Positions 52,374 through 63,877 of a DNA stretch of 64,000 nucleotides are shown piece after piece. A program made the position numbers and the translations under genes. Source of the stretch: Chryseobacterium sp. E1 (GTDB taxonomy: Bacteria; Bacteroidota; Bacteroidia; Flavobacteriales; Weeksellaceae); NCBI GenBank assembly GCA_019203745.1, contig CP078104.1:3968001-4032000 (forward strand), in the 5' to 3' direction. The notes below the pieces were generated by a model. It did not search any database, was not told the DNA's origin, and was given only the letters and a program-made list of their open reading frames with translations. Numbering within the stretch: position 1 is the first letter of the stretch; the number at the start of each line of letters is the position of its first letter.

Positions 52374-55300
52374 ATGTTAAAGAAAATTATAAAAAGACCC
52401 GTACTGGCAACGGTTATTTCCGTATTGCTTGTTATTCTGGGGATTGTAGGGATGGTAAGCCTTCCGATTACCAAATTTCCGGACATTGCGCCACCTACCG
52501 TTATGGTAACAGCGGCTTATCCGGGAGCCAATGCAGAGACCATTGCAAGGTCCGTGGCACCACCATTGGAAAATGCCATCAACGGAGTGGAAAACATGGA
52601 TTACATTACTTCCACTGCGAGTAATGACGGTACTTTAAGTATTACTGTTATCTTTAAACTGGGAACAGATCCCGATCAGGCAGCGATCAACGTTCAGAAC
52701 AGAGTAGCGCAGGTGACTAATCAACTGCCTGCTGAAGTAATCCAGGCCGGAATCACGACGGTGAAGAGGCAGAACAGTATGATTGCAATGGTTTCCCTGA
52801 CGAGCAAAGACGGCTCAATGGATGATCTTTTCCTTGAAAACTATGCAAAGATCAATATCGTTCCGGAACTTAAAAGGGTAAAGGGAGTGGGAGATGCTAT
52901 GGTGTATGGGAATAAAGATTATTCCATGCGTATCTGGCTTGATCCGAATAAACTGACCTCATATAACCTTACTCCGTCTGATGTTTCCCGTGCCATTCAG
53001 ACCCAGAATCTTGAAGCGGCCCCGGGAAGATTGGGAGAAAGAAGTAAGGAAGTGATGGAGTATGTTCTCCGTTACAAAGGAAAATTCACAGAACCTCAGC
53101 AGTATGAGAATATTACCATCAAAGCTTTGAGCGATGGCTCTGTTTTGAAATTAAAAGATGTTGCCAGAGTAGAATTCGGAGCTTACAGCTATACGGTTTC
53201 TTCCAACTTTAACAAAAAGCCTTCCGTAACGATGGCGATCTTCCAGATGGCAGGATCTAATGCCAATGAAGTGCAGATCGCCCTTCAGGAAAGAATGAAA
53301 GAACTTGAAAAATCTTTTCCGGCCGGAATGGATTATGAAATTCCCTATGCCACAAAAGAAGCATTGGACCAGTCAATTGAGCAGGTAATTCATACATTGA
53401 TAGAGGCATTTATACTTGTATTCATTGTGGTGTATATTTTCCTGCAGGATTTCCGCTCAACTTTGATTCCGGCGATTGCAGTTCCGGTATCTATCGTGGG
53501 AACCTTCTTCTTTATGAAAGTCTTCGGGTTCTCCATCAATATTCTGACATTGTTTGCCCTTGTTCTGGCCATCGGTATCGTTGTAGATGATGCTATTGTT
53601 GTGGTAGAAGCCGTGCATGCTAAAATGGAGCACAAAAACTCAATCCGAGAGCAGCTACCATGTCTGCCATGAGTGAGATTACGGGAGCTATTGTTTCTAT
53701 TACCCTGATCATGTCTGCAGTATTTGTTCCGGTAGCATTTATGAGTGGTTCTACAGGTCTGTTTTATCAGCAGTTTGCCCTTACACTGGCTATTGCGATT
53801 GTTATTTCGGCGGTCAATGCATTGACACTGAGTCCTGCATTGTGTGCCCTGTTCCTGAAACAGCATCATGGTGGAGCTCACGAAAAGATGAACTTTAAGG
53901 ATCGTTTCTTTGCGGGATTCAATGCAAGCTTTAATAAACTCACCTTCCGTTATGGAAAAACCGTGTTATTCCTTTTAAAAAGAAAATGGATTGCCCTGGT
54001 GATCATTGTGGCATTCGGAGGATTGTTTGCATGGATGTCAATGACTACCCCTAAAGGATTTATTCCTGATGAAGACCAGAGTTTCATTATTGTAACAGCA
54101 AATCTTGCTCCGGGAGCATCCAAGGACAGAACTTCAAAAGTAGTTTCCGACACGGAAGACCTGCTGATGAAGAATCCTGCAGTAGAAAAAGTGATTTCTG
54201 TGGACGGATTAAACCTGTTCAGTGGTTCCATGTCATCATCGGCAGCTTCTATTTTCGTTAAATTAAAAAAAAGGAGGCGAGAGAGGACCTGTCAATAATA
54301 TCAATGACATTATAGGACAAACCCAGGGAATGCTTTCTCAGGATAAAAGAGCCAACTTCCTTGTGATTAATACCCCAACGGTAGATGGTTTCGGAAATAC
54401 GAGCGGAATGGAGCTTGTGCTTCAGGACCGTACAAACGGAGAGCTTCAGAATCTGGGAAATATTTCCTACGGAATGATGGGAGCACTGATGCAGAGACCT
54501 GAAGTAGCAGTGGCATTTACTACGTTTGATGTTACCTATCCACAGTTTGAAGTACTTGTAGATGAGGTAAAATCTGCCCAGCTGGGAGTGAATGTTTCAG
54601 ATGTACTGGGCGTGATGCAGGGATATTACGGAAGTATTCAGGCTTCGGATTTCAACAGATTCGGAAAATATTACAGGGTACTGGTACAGTCCACTCCTGA
54701 GGCAAGGCAGGATAAAGAATCTCTGAACGGAATTTTCGTAAAAAATAATTTAGGACAAATGGTACCTGTCAATACATTGGTGAGTTTAAAACAGGTAACA
54801 GGTGCTGAAGTGGTAGACCGTTTTAACCTGTTCAATTCATCTAATTTAACTGTGATGGCTGCTCCTGGATACAGTACGGGACAGGCAATGGCGGCTGTTG
54901 AAGAGGTGAGTAAGCAGGTGCTTCCTCCGGGATATACCTATGATTACAAAGGAATGAGCCGTGAAGAAGCAGGTTCCAGTTCTCAATCGGTAATGATCTT
55001 CGGACTGTGTATCGTGTTTGTATTCTTTCTTTTATCTGCTCAATATGAAAGTTATATTCTTCCACTTGCAGTATTGATTGCGATTCCGGTAGGTTTATCG
55101 GGAGTATTTGTAGGAATTACGTTTGCCGATCTTTCCAATAATATTTATGTACAGATTGCTTTGGTGATGCTGATCGGATTGCTGGCGAAGAATGGTATTC
55201 TGATTGTGGAATTTGCCATTCAGAGACGTAGAGCTGGGAAAAGCCTTATCGCTTCTGCGGTTGAAGGAGCCAAAGCACGTTTGCGTCCAATTCTGATGAC

Positions 55301-55514
55301 CTCTCTGGCATTTATTACAGGATTACTTCCATTGTTGTTTGTGGTAGGTCCTTCAGCAATGGGTAACCATTCCATTGGATATGCAGCTGTTTCAGGGATG
55401 CTTTTCGGAACCATTCTGGGGATTTTTGTAGTTCCTGTTCTTTTTGTGGTATTCCAGGCATTGCATGAAAGAATCAACGGAAGAGTAGTAACCGATGCAG
55501 ATTGGGAATATTAA
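52374..55514 (+). CDS. RND multidrug efflux pump, HAE1 family (frameshifted)
   Basis: About 1,047 residues, full AcrB length. Starts MLKKIIKRPVLATVISVLLV; porter region GANAETIARSVAPPLENAIN; first TM bundle LIEAFILVFIVVYIFLQDFR, and VLAIGIVVDDAIVVVEAV, with the charge-relay Asp pair (DD in TM4), matching proton-driven pumps; second half PKGFIPDEDQSFIIVTANLA, ALVMLIGLLAKNGILIVEFA, RLRPILMTSLAFITGLLPLL. Breaks near 53640 and in an A run near 54275. It exports drugs, solvents or detergents from inner leaflet or periplasm. Central gene of the operon. Confidence 0.95.
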
Positions 55515-55531
55515 TTCAAATGATTTTAAAA

Positions 55532-56942
55532 ATGAAAATTAAAATATAGCATATATCGCATTCATTTCAGGAACGGCTATTTCCTGTAAAGTTCAGAAAT
55601 ATGAACAGCCTGAAGTGAAAATGCCTGAAGTCTTCAGAAGCGACAGTATTGTTGCAGATCATCATGAAAATATTGCAAAGATCAGTTATAAAGACTTTTT
55701 CAAAGATCCGGTTCTGGTAGGTCTTATCGATAAGGCCATGGTGCAGAACAATGACCTTCAGGTGGCTTTGAAACAGATAGAATTTGCGTCTCTTGCCTAT
55801 ACTCAAAGTAAGTGGGGAAATGTTCCTGTCATAAGTGCTGCGGCCAATGCCAACATCAGCCGCCCTTCGGACAACAGTATGAACGGAATGATGGCCGGGC
55901 AGTTTATGGGAAAGAGGTATATGGAAGATTATACAGCGTCTGTCAATATTTCGTGGGAAGCAGATATCTGGGGAAAGATCAGAGGACGAAAAGAACAGGC
56001 TCTGGCCGACTATCTTAAAACCCAGGAAGCTGCAAAGGCGGTAAAAACCCAACTGGTAGCTGCAGTTGTGCAAGGGTATTATAACCTGCTGATGCTGGAT
56101 ACACAGCTGGAGATTACAAAATCCAATTTAATCTATGCGGATAATACCTTAAAATTCCTTACAAAACAACAGGAACTGGGATTGACAACTGCTCTGGCAG
56201 TGCAACAGCAGGAAATTGTGAAGGATCAGATTCTGAAAACAATTCCGGCCATTGAAAGTTCGGTTGCCACTCAGGAAAATGCTCTGAGTCTGCTGACCGG
56301 CTCTATGCCTGGGAAGATTGAAAGAAGTGCGGGGCTGGATAATGTGCTGTCTCCGGATCAGATAGGAGCAGGTATTCCTACAGAATTGTTGAGCTACAGA
56401 CCGGATATCAAAACGGCAGAACTCGAAGTAAGAAAAAGCGCAGCAGCTATTCATATTGCAAAGGTGAATATGTATCCTTCATTGAATATTACCGCACAGG
56501 GAGGCGTAAATGCTTTCCAGATCAGCAAATGGTTCAGTATTCCGGGATCTCTTTTCGGAATGGCTGCAGGAGCTATTGCACAGCCTATTCTGAACGGGAA
56601 GCAGTTGAAAACTCAATATGAACAGTCGAAAGTGCTGGCTGATCAGGCTGAAATCGGTTTTAAACAATCTGTTTTAAAAGCAGTGGGTGAAGTATCTGAT
56701 GCACTGGTGCAAATTCAGAAACTGGAAGAACAGCAGAAAATTGCTGAAGGGTTGGCCTTGAAATCCGGTGAAGCTGTCAAGAAAGCTGATCTTTTATTTA
56801 AATATAATTCAGCAACTTATGTGGAAGTTATTATGGCTCAAACCAATAAACTGCAGACAGAGCTGGAACTGGCTTCCTGAAAGCCCAAAGGCTGAATGCT
56901 ATAACGGCTTTGTACCGTTCTGTAGGCGGCGGATGGCAATAA
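55532..56942 (+). CDS. RND outer-membrane factor lipoprotein (TolC/NodT-like, frameshifted)
   Basis: About 470 residues. The start MKIK... is interrupted by a break near 55548, beyond which a lipobox-like SGTAISCKV appears. TolC-fold hallmarks: PVLVGLIDKAMVQNNDLQVA, NISWEADIWGKIRGRKEQAL (family W.(L/I)D.(W/F)G), ELLSYRPDIKTAELEVRKSA (RPD), PSLNITAQGG and RLNAITALYRSVGGGW at the C-terminus, past a final break near 56878. It forms the outer-membrane exit channel. Starts 18 bases after the pump gene. Confidence 0.92.
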
Positions 56943-57001
56943 AGTAAAATTGAATCTGCTTCGTCTTTCATAATGAAGCAGGTTTTTAAATCCATATTAC
57001 T

Positions 57002-57553
57002 ATGAAGACAAATATACAAGAGGGGATCATTCTTATTCCGGATTTCAGCGGATTTACCGAATTTGTGTTCAATACAAAACTGTACACCGGTGAATATATC
57101 GTAAGACAACTGCTGTCTACCCTGATTGATGTGAATAATCAGTATTTCGAAATTTCTGAGATTGAGGGTGATGCCATTTTATTTTACCGTTATGACGAAA
57201 GTCCGTCTTACAAAAGCATCTCAAAAATGCTCTGGAACATGAGAAATGCTTTCAACAGAAAGATTGAAGAGCTTAGTAAAAGCTTAAGCACTACGATTGA
57301 CCTTTCCCTCAAATTTATTGTTCATTATGGATCTTTTTCGCAGTATAATATCGGCAATTTCAGAAAACTATATGGAAAAACAATCGTAGAAGCTCATCAG
57401 CTGTTGAAAAACGGAGTGGCAGAGCAGCCTTCCTATGCACTTTACAGTAATTCTTTTCTGGAAAGCAGTAAGAATCAGGAACCTGAATTTAATAATGATC
57501 AACACCGCCTGCCTGAAGTAGGAGTTATCCATTATTTTGAAACTTTAAACTAG
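57002..57553 (+). CDS. DUF2652 (adenylyl-cyclase-like fold) protein
   Basis: Intact, 183 residues. Begins EGIILIPDFSGFTEFVFNTK and continues YTGEYIVRQLLSTLIDVNNQ, YFEISEIEGDAILFYRYDES, DLSLKFIVHYGSFSQYNIGN, KLYGKTIVEAHQLLKNGV: the DUF2652 pattern, distantly related to class III nucleotide cyclases (D-x-x-G-F and E-G-D-A-x-x-F are the remnants of the metal sites). Whether it makes a nucleotide is unknown. It follows the efflux operon by 59 bases and is terminated by a strong hairpin. Confidence 0.8.
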   Translation: MKTNIQEGIILIPDFSGFTEFVFNTKLYTGEYIVRQLLSTLIDVNNQYFEISEIEGDAILFYRYDESPSYKSISKMLWNMRNAFNRKIEELSKSLSTTIDLSLKFIVHYGSFSQYNIGNFRKLYGKTIVEAHQLLKNGVAEQPSYALYSNSFLESSKNQEPEFNNDQHRLPEVGVIHYFETLN

Positions 57554-57596
57554 TATATTTTTTATTTTAATCCTTGTAAATTTGCTATTGCTAGCG

Positions 57597-57620
57597 GCCC
57601 GGGTGAGATCCGGGCTTTTT
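57597..57620 (+). terminator. intrinsic terminator
   Basis: GCCCGG / CCGGGC with a 7-base loop followed by TTTTT. It ends the DUF2652 transcript. The AT-rich bases 57621-57867 beyond hold no gene. Confidence 0.9.
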
Positions 57621-57867
57621 ATGAGCCATAGTAATCTTGATTTTTTTAATAATATAGAATTGTGAATAATGTTTGTTTTGAGTTGATTTGTTGTCGAAAT
57701 ATTTTAAAAATGGATATTTTGTTGATATATTTTTCTGTTTTTGAATTTATATTGAGTTGTTGAAATGCTATCTTATTGAACCCTAAATATTTATTTTAAA
57801 TTTTTTTACCAATTCCTGTAACAAATGTACCTTATGAGTGGTCTTATAGAAAAAACTATAATTTCAC

Positions 57868-60028
57868 ATGAAAATAATCTTATTTCCCATAGCAATATTA
57901 ACGGGTTCTTTAGCTTTAGCCCAGACTCAGGCTGCAAAAGATACACTAAAGACCAATGCAAAGGAGATAGAAGGGGTAACTCTTGTAGCCAGAAAGCCTA
58001 CCGTAGAATCTAAAGTAGACAGAACCGTTTTTAATGTAGCCAATAGCTCTATTGTGGCTGGAAATACCACCTGGGATGTCCTCAGAATGACCCCGCTGGT
58101 AAGCATTGATAATAATGATGCCGTAAAAGCGGAAGGGCAGACGGTTACTGTATACATTAACGACAGAAAATCTGTTTTTACCGGAAAAGAACTGAAAGAA
58201 TACCTGAAAACGATTCCTGCAGATAACCTGATGAAGATTGAAGTGATCACCAGCCCGTCTTCACGTTATGAAACTTCCGGATCTGTGATCAATATCGTAT
58301 TGAAAAAAAGAGATGACGAAGGACTAAAAGGCAGTATTTCCCTGAATAACAGACAAAGTACCAAAAACTCACAATACACCAATTTTAACCTGAATTACCA
58401 TAAGAAAAAAATTTACCCAGACTTTTATTGAAGTTACAGTGACGGGTATTATGTGCAAAAGAATGAAACCACAGATACCCGGTATGAAAATAACAGGGTT
58501 ACCCAGCTCAGCATGCAGAATGAGATGAAAAATGAAAGCCCCTCTCTTTCCTCTACTTCAGAATTTGAGATTAATGAGAAGAACAATATCGGAATTGTAC
58601 TGGAATACTCCCAGAACAGGAGTTTATCTTTTGCTGAATCAAATGGAACACAGTCAATGAACGGCATTCTGAATGACTCTTACCGCCAGATCCAGAATAC
58701 CTGGGGATTCAGCCGTAATTTAGGAACTAATGCTTTTTATAAGTATTATGATAAAGAAAAGAGCAAAATTCTGGACATCAATATCGGAACAAATTATTCA
58801 AGTTATAATAATGATAATCTGATTAATAAACAAGGTGCCAAAAACCAGGAACTGGGAATTATCAATAGAAACGAAATGCGTAATTATTACCTGAAAGTGG
58901 ACTATACACAGCCGCTGGGTAAATCCGGAGGAACTATTGTAGGAGGGTAAAATGGATTTTAATAATCATGTTATTCCGAACAGCCTTTACGGATTCAGTT
59001 TAAATGATCCCGGTTCAGAGTTCTATAGCCTGTTCAGAAATGACACCTTCCATTACGAAGATAATCTGAGCTCTTTATATGCCAACTACAGCAAAACGTT
59101 TTTCAAGAAACTGGAAGCAAGAGTAGGGCTTCGATACGAGTATATCGACTATAAAGTAAGACAGGATGTAGCAGGCACCGAACGAAGAGATTCCTATGGC
59201 AGCTTTCTTCCCAATCTTTTGCTGAAATATAATTTTTCAGAAAAGTATGACGTGAGCCTTACCTATAACCGAAGTATCTGGAGACCGTGGTATGAGGAAT
59301 TCAATCCTTTCCTTGTTCCTGAAATCAACGGAACGTATTCCAGAGGAAATTTATACCTGAATCCCAACCCTAATGACCGTCTTTATCTGAAATTCGGAAT
59401 TTTGAAAAAGTACTTCCTTTCCGTAAGATACATGCATACCAACCAGGATTACTGGACTACCTATGTATCTGAAAACGGAAGAACTGTTTCCTTACCGGGG
59501 AACTTCGACGGGAAGGTAGAAAAGTATTATCTTTTTGCCAATACCAACCAGAATTTTCTGAAAAATAAACTGAACGTGAATGTAGGATTTGGCTGGTACT
59601 ATATCAATAATAAAGATTTTAATGAAAAGAATAAATTAGGAGCTAAAGATTATATCAACTATTGGGGCGGATCTCTTAATGCTTCCTACACCAATCTTTT
59701 CAACAAGAATATTAACCTGAGTGTATGGATGGAAATTGCGAATCAGAATAACGGGAATACCTATGCCAACAATACGAATGTATTCCACAATATTTCTATG
59801 ACCAAGATTTTCCCTAAAACCCAGATGGAGCTAAGCATGCAGCTGATGAATATCTTTAAAAGACCTTATGCGGATAATACTACTTACAGCCCTGACGGAA
59901 CTTTCAGACAGTACTCTAAATGGGACTGGTACGGAGTTTCTCTTACTTTTGTAAAACGTTTCGGTAACCAGAAAGTAAAAGAAAATACCAAAACTGACGT
60001 AGAGAAAAACGGCGGTGGCGGAAAATAA
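57868..60028 (+). CDS. TonB-receptor-like outer-membrane beta-barrel protein (frameshifted)
   Basis: About 720 residues. Signal peptide IAILTGSLALAQTQ; plug-domain features EGVTLVARKPTVESKVDRTV, NTTWDVLRMTPLVSIDNNDA and NLMKIEVITSPSSRYETSGS; then a long barrel rich in Tyr and aromatic girdles (LNLNPNPNDRLYLKFGILKK; KNINLSVWMEIANQNNGNTY). The plug-like start followed by a C-terminal OMP_b-brl_3-type barrel is typical of SusC-unlike Bacteroidota receptors. Breaks near 58412 and 58945. No SusD partner follows. Ligand unknown (peptide or siderophore are common guesses). Confidence 0.85.
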
Positions 60029-60050
60029 TTCAATATTTGTTAGATACTAT

Positions 60051-60087
60051 AAAAGCAGGTTTCAATTTGGAATCTGCTTTTTATTTT
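60051..60087 (+). terminator. intrinsic terminator of the receptor gene
   Basis: AAAAGCAG / CTGCTTTT stem extended inward by GTTTC/GGAAT pairing, then TTTATTTTT. 22 bases after the stop. Confidence 0.75.
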
Positions 60088-60119
60088 TGGCTGGAAGCTA
60101 GAAGAGGGAAGTAATGAGG

Positions 60120-60400
60120 TACATTCTTGATTGTTAAAAAAATTGCGTAATCTCCTAAATCTGCGAGAAACAATCTATATGTGAATTTTTGAACCATTAA
60201 GAAAAGAATATATTAAGCTGTTAAGAGTATTAAGGAATGTCTAAAGACATTTTTTAAGAAGGTTGCTTCATTCAAATTTATTTGAACCTTAATGTTTCTT
60301 AAAAACTTAAAGCTCCTTAATGGTTTAAAAGATCTCTCGTAGATTTTAAAAGATCTGTGAGATCTCCGTGATGTGTGTGAAATAATGAGGAATAAAAAAA
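60120..60400. repeat. intergenic imperfect inverted repeat element
   Basis: GAACCATTAAGAAAAG ... TATTAAG (from 60190) is mirrored by CCTTAATG ... CTTAATGGTTT (60289-60327). It is flanked by two related motifs, AATCTGCGAGAAAC (60157) and GATCTGTGAGATC (60351). No coding frame. It looks like a small non-coding repeat unit of the kind scattered in flavobacterial spacers. Confidence 0.45.
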
Positions 60401-60488
60401 CAGACCCCAATTCGGGATCTGCTTCATTCAACCAAATAAATTAATATAATGTAAGATATTTTTTTGAAAGTATATTCTCAAATGAATT

Positions 60489-62753
60489 TTATTTAAGGCT
60501 AAACTTCACTTTAGTTTTAATAGCATCGGAAGAATTCCCGATCAGTGCTTCAAAGTCTCCCGGTTCCGCTACCCAATCGTGTTTTTGAGCATCAAAATAA
60601 CTTAGAGCTGTTTTATCAATCGTGAAACTCACTTCTTTCTGTTCTCCCGGATTAAGATATACTTTTTCAAAACCTTTCAATTCTTTTGCAGGGCGCGGAA
60701 CAGAAGATTTTAAATCACTGATATAAAGCTGGGCCACTTCAGCTCCTGCTTTCTTACCTGTATTTTTAACGGTTACTGTAAATGTAATTTTACCGTCTTG
60801 TGAAATAGTAGTCTGGTCGGCTTTTGCTTTTCCGAATTCAAAAGTGGTGTAACTCAATCCATGTCCGAAACTGAAAAGAGGTTTTATATTTTTAGTATCA
60901 TGCCAACGGTAGCCTACAAAAATGCTTTCATTGTAAGTAATATTGATAGGATTTTTCTGATCTTTTCCTTTTCCTGCAGCAAATTCATCTTTCTGCCCTG
61001 GATATTCTCCAAGCTGGTGCGCTGAATTGTCCTCAAGTTTTACAGGGAAGGTAAACGGAAGCTTTCCTGATGGGTTGGCATCTCCTGCTAAAATGGCAGC
61101 AATAGAATTTCCGGCTTCAGACCCCAGATACCAGGCTTGTACAACCGTTGGAACTTCCTTGATCCATGGCATTGCCACAGCATTTCCGGAAACTAAAACA
61201 ACGGCAAGGTTTTTATTCGCTTTGGCAAGAGCAGAAATTACGTGATCCTGATTGTAAGGTAATCCGTAGCTTTTTCTGTCGTTTCCTTCACTGTCCTGGA
61301 AGTCTGCTTTATTCAAACCTCCTACAAAAATGACATAATCTGATTTTTTGGCTAATGCTACAGCTTCATTCAGTAATTCGGCTTCAGAACGGGTGTCTTT
61401 TAAATCCTGTCCGGATTTTACGCCATTGTATTCGCCTCCGATATCTCCTACGTACCCTCTTGCATACTGTACATCAGCTTGTTTTCCAAATCTGGTTTTG
61501 ATTCCATCCAGAGGAAGTGTTTCATATTTTACTTTTAATGAAGAAGAACCACCGCCAACAGTCATTATTTTGATGGCATTTTCTCCGATAACCGCTATTT
61601 TTTTAGCCTTATTAAGATCAATAGGAAGAACATTTCCCTGATTTTTTAATAAAACAATTCCTTCTTCTCCGATTTCTTTAGCAACCGCTTTATGCTCTTC
61701 AGAAGCAATATTTCCGAAAGGTTTGTTACGGTTCATTGTTGTTTTATAAGCAAGACGAAGTAATCTTGTTACTTTGTCATCCAGTTCTTTGGTGCCTACT
61801 TTTCCTGCTTTAATCAAATCAAGATAAGGCTTTGCCAGATAATAATTGTCATAGGCATTTTTAGTACCTGCGGAAAGTCCGTTGGTCCATGATCCGAATT
61901 CAAGGTCAAGTCCGTTATGGATGGCCTGTTCCGTATTGTTGACTGCTCCCCAGTCTGATACCACAACCCCTTTATAATTCCATTCTTTCTTTAAAATATC
62001 ATTTAAAAGATACTGATTCTGGCTGGCATACTGACCTTTTGTATATCATAAGCACCCATAATAGTCCATGAATCCCCTTCTGTTACAGCTGCTTTGAAAG
62101 GAGGTAGATAAATTTCATACAACGCTCTGTCATCTACATTCACATTGCTTGTATGACGGAACATTTCCTGATTATTCAGGGCAAAATGTTTTACAGAAGT
62201 GGCCACCCCATTAGATTGCACTCCTTTAATATAGGGAACCACCATTTTTGAAGTCAGATAAGGATCTTCACCCATGTATTCAAAATTTCTTCCGTTCAGT
62301 GGTGTTCTGTAAATATTAACCCCAGGTCCCAGAAGAATATCTTTTTTTTCTGTAGCGGGCTTCTTCACCCAATGCTTTCCCATAGTTCCATGACATTTTT
62401 TTGTTCCAGGTTGCGGATAAAGCAGTCAGGGCAGGGTAGGCGATAATAGAGTCGTTGGTCCAGCCGGCCTGATCCCATTCGTCCCACATTACTTCAGGAC
62501 GAACCCCATGAGGACCGTCTGTTGTCCAGAACTCAGGAATTCCTAATCTCGGAACACCTGGTGAACTGAATTTCGACTGTGCATGAAGCATGGCCACTTT
62601 TTCTTCCAGGGTCATTCTTGATAATGCATCCTGAATACGCTGTTCCACAGGTTTGGATTCATCTAGATAAACGGGGAGGGTAGTATTAGTCTGAGCCATA
62701 TAAGAAGCAGAAATAAAGGTGAATAAACTTATAATGACGGTTTTCTTTAACAT
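60489..62753 (-). CDS. bglX: GH3 beta-glucosidase, exported (frameshifted)
   Basis: About 754 residues. Signal peptide IISLFTFISASYMAQ. GH3 N-domain: GIPEFWTTDGPHGVRPEVMW, GRNFEYMGEDPYLTSKMVVP, SVKHFALNNQEMFRHTSNVN (KHF...N) and the nucleophile Asp in VVVSDWGAVNNTEQAI (codon near 61951). Second GH3 domain: GEEGIVLLKNQGNVLPIDLN, SGNAVAMPWIKEVPTVVQAW, GEAG-type EAGNSIAAILAGDANPSGKL. Fibronectin-III-like end: TVKNTGKKAGAEVAQLYISD. Breaks near 62365, 62037 and 61970. It releases glucose from beta-glucosides in the periplasm. No polysaccharide-utilisation genes adjoin it. The symbol is by family resemblance. Confidence 0.93.
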
Positions 62754-62831
62754 GATGCCTTTCTATTTGATTAAAAACAAAAGTAAAGAAAATTTTTATT
62801 ATCTCAAATTGAGAAAATAAAAAAATAGCAA

Positions 62832-62863
62832 ATAAAAAACTGTCTACCCATTTGAAGACAGCT
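62832..62863 (-). terminator. terminator of the methionine transporter operon
   Basis: On the minus strand CTGTCT / AGACAG with a 10-base loop is followed by a run of Ts (AAAAAAC on the plus strand). It lies 129 bases after the metQ stop and 79 bases before the GH3 start. Confidence 0.7.
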
Positions 62864-62954
62864 TATTATTAAATATTGTATTTGTAAAGGTGGAAAAGCT
62901 GAAGAAAAGTTATCGGGTGAAAAAGCAAAACCCGAATCCCGAATTTCGCATCCA

Positions 62955-62990
62955 CTCTCACAACTCTAACACTCTCAAACCCTCTCACTC
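62955..62990. repeat. CTC-rich repeat after metQ (copy 1)
   Basis: Direct repeats of CTCTCA/CTCAAAC units; ACTCTCAAACCCTCTCACTC is the core. The same core, expanded by one unit, occurs just after the metI stop at 63846. Confidence 0.65.
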
Positions 62991-62991
62991 A

Positions 62992-63798
62992 TCAATCCCA
63001 TCCTTTCACAGCACCTCCTTTGAAAATTTCTTTAGCTTTCTTTTTTCACTTCCGGAGACTGATAGGCTTTTACAAAGTTTTTTACTTTCTGGCTGTTTTT
63101 ATTGTCCTGTCTGGCAACCACCACATTTACATAAGGTGAGTCTTTATCTTCAACAAGAATACCTTGTTTTTCCTGATCCAGACCTGCCTGTGCTGCAAAA
63201 TTGTTATTGATAATCCCAACAACAACATCTCTGTCTTCCAAAACTCGTGGAATCTGAGCGCCTTCAATCTCCATGATTTTAAGCTGTTTCGGATTTTCTG
63301 TAATATCGGTTACTTTGGGTAGAAGTCCAACTCCGTCTTTCAATTTGAGCAGACCATTTTTCTGTAAAAGAAGTAAGGAACGTCCCCATTGGTAGGATCA
63401 TTGGGAATAACAATCGTATTGCCTGCCTGTAATTCACCAACGTTTTTAATTTTTTTGAATAGGCAACAATAGGATAAACGAATGTATTTCCTACAGGTAC
63501 AAGGTTGTATCCTCTTTGCTTTGACTGTTCTGTTAAATAAGGAATATGCTGAAAGGCATTGGCATCAATATCTCCGTTGGTCAAAGCTTCATTGGGAACT
63601 ACATAATCATTGAAAGGAATCAATTCCACTTCCAGATTGTATTTGTCTTTAGCTACTTTTTGGCCACTTCGGCAATTTCCTGTTCTGGTCCGTAAGTAAT
63701 TCCTACACGGATAAAGTTCGGATCATCTTTTCTTCCCGAACACGCACTGAACAATAATATTCCCGCAGCCAATAAACCAAAAATCTTTATTTTTTTCA
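62992..63798 (-). CDS. metQ: methionine ABC transporter substrate-binding lipoprotein (frameshifted)
   Basis: About 269 residues. Lipoprotein signal LLAAGILLFSACSG (Cys about 20). NlpA/MetQ family parts: FIRVGITYGPEQEIAEV, VELIPFNDYVVPNEALTNGD, IDANAFQHIPYLTEQSKQRG, FVYPIVAYSKK, NDPTNGGRSLLLLQ, and NNFAAQAGL in the C-lobe. Breaks near 63650, 63465, 63375 and 63045; the last restores a family-like ending KEIFKGGAVKGWD. It binds methionine (or a dipeptide) for import by MetNI. The upstream gene is metI, with an 80-base gap. Confidence 0.93.
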
Positions 63799-63845
63799 TT
63801 CTATTTTTTATTTAAATACTATTGGGGTAAAAGATAAATGAAATT

Positions 63846-63873
63846 ACTCTCAAACCCTCAAACCCTCTCACTC
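63846..63873. repeat. CTC-rich repeat after metI (copy 2)
   Basis: ACTCTCAAACCCTCAAACCC followed by TCTCACTC: the core of copy 1 with a CTCAAACC unit duplicated. It sits 4 bases after the metI stop, as copy 1 sits 2 bases after the metQ stop. Confidence 0.65.
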
Positions 63874-63877
63874 AAAA

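Noticed and set aside
53390..53881. Long open frame on the minus strand within the RND pump
   Set aside because: It is the antisense of conserved pump helices; composition (Thr/Ile/Arg runs) is not protein-like.
55567..56073. 168-codon minus-strand frame in the outer-membrane factor
   Set aside because: Lies opposite conserved TolC-type sequence; no motif and no start context.
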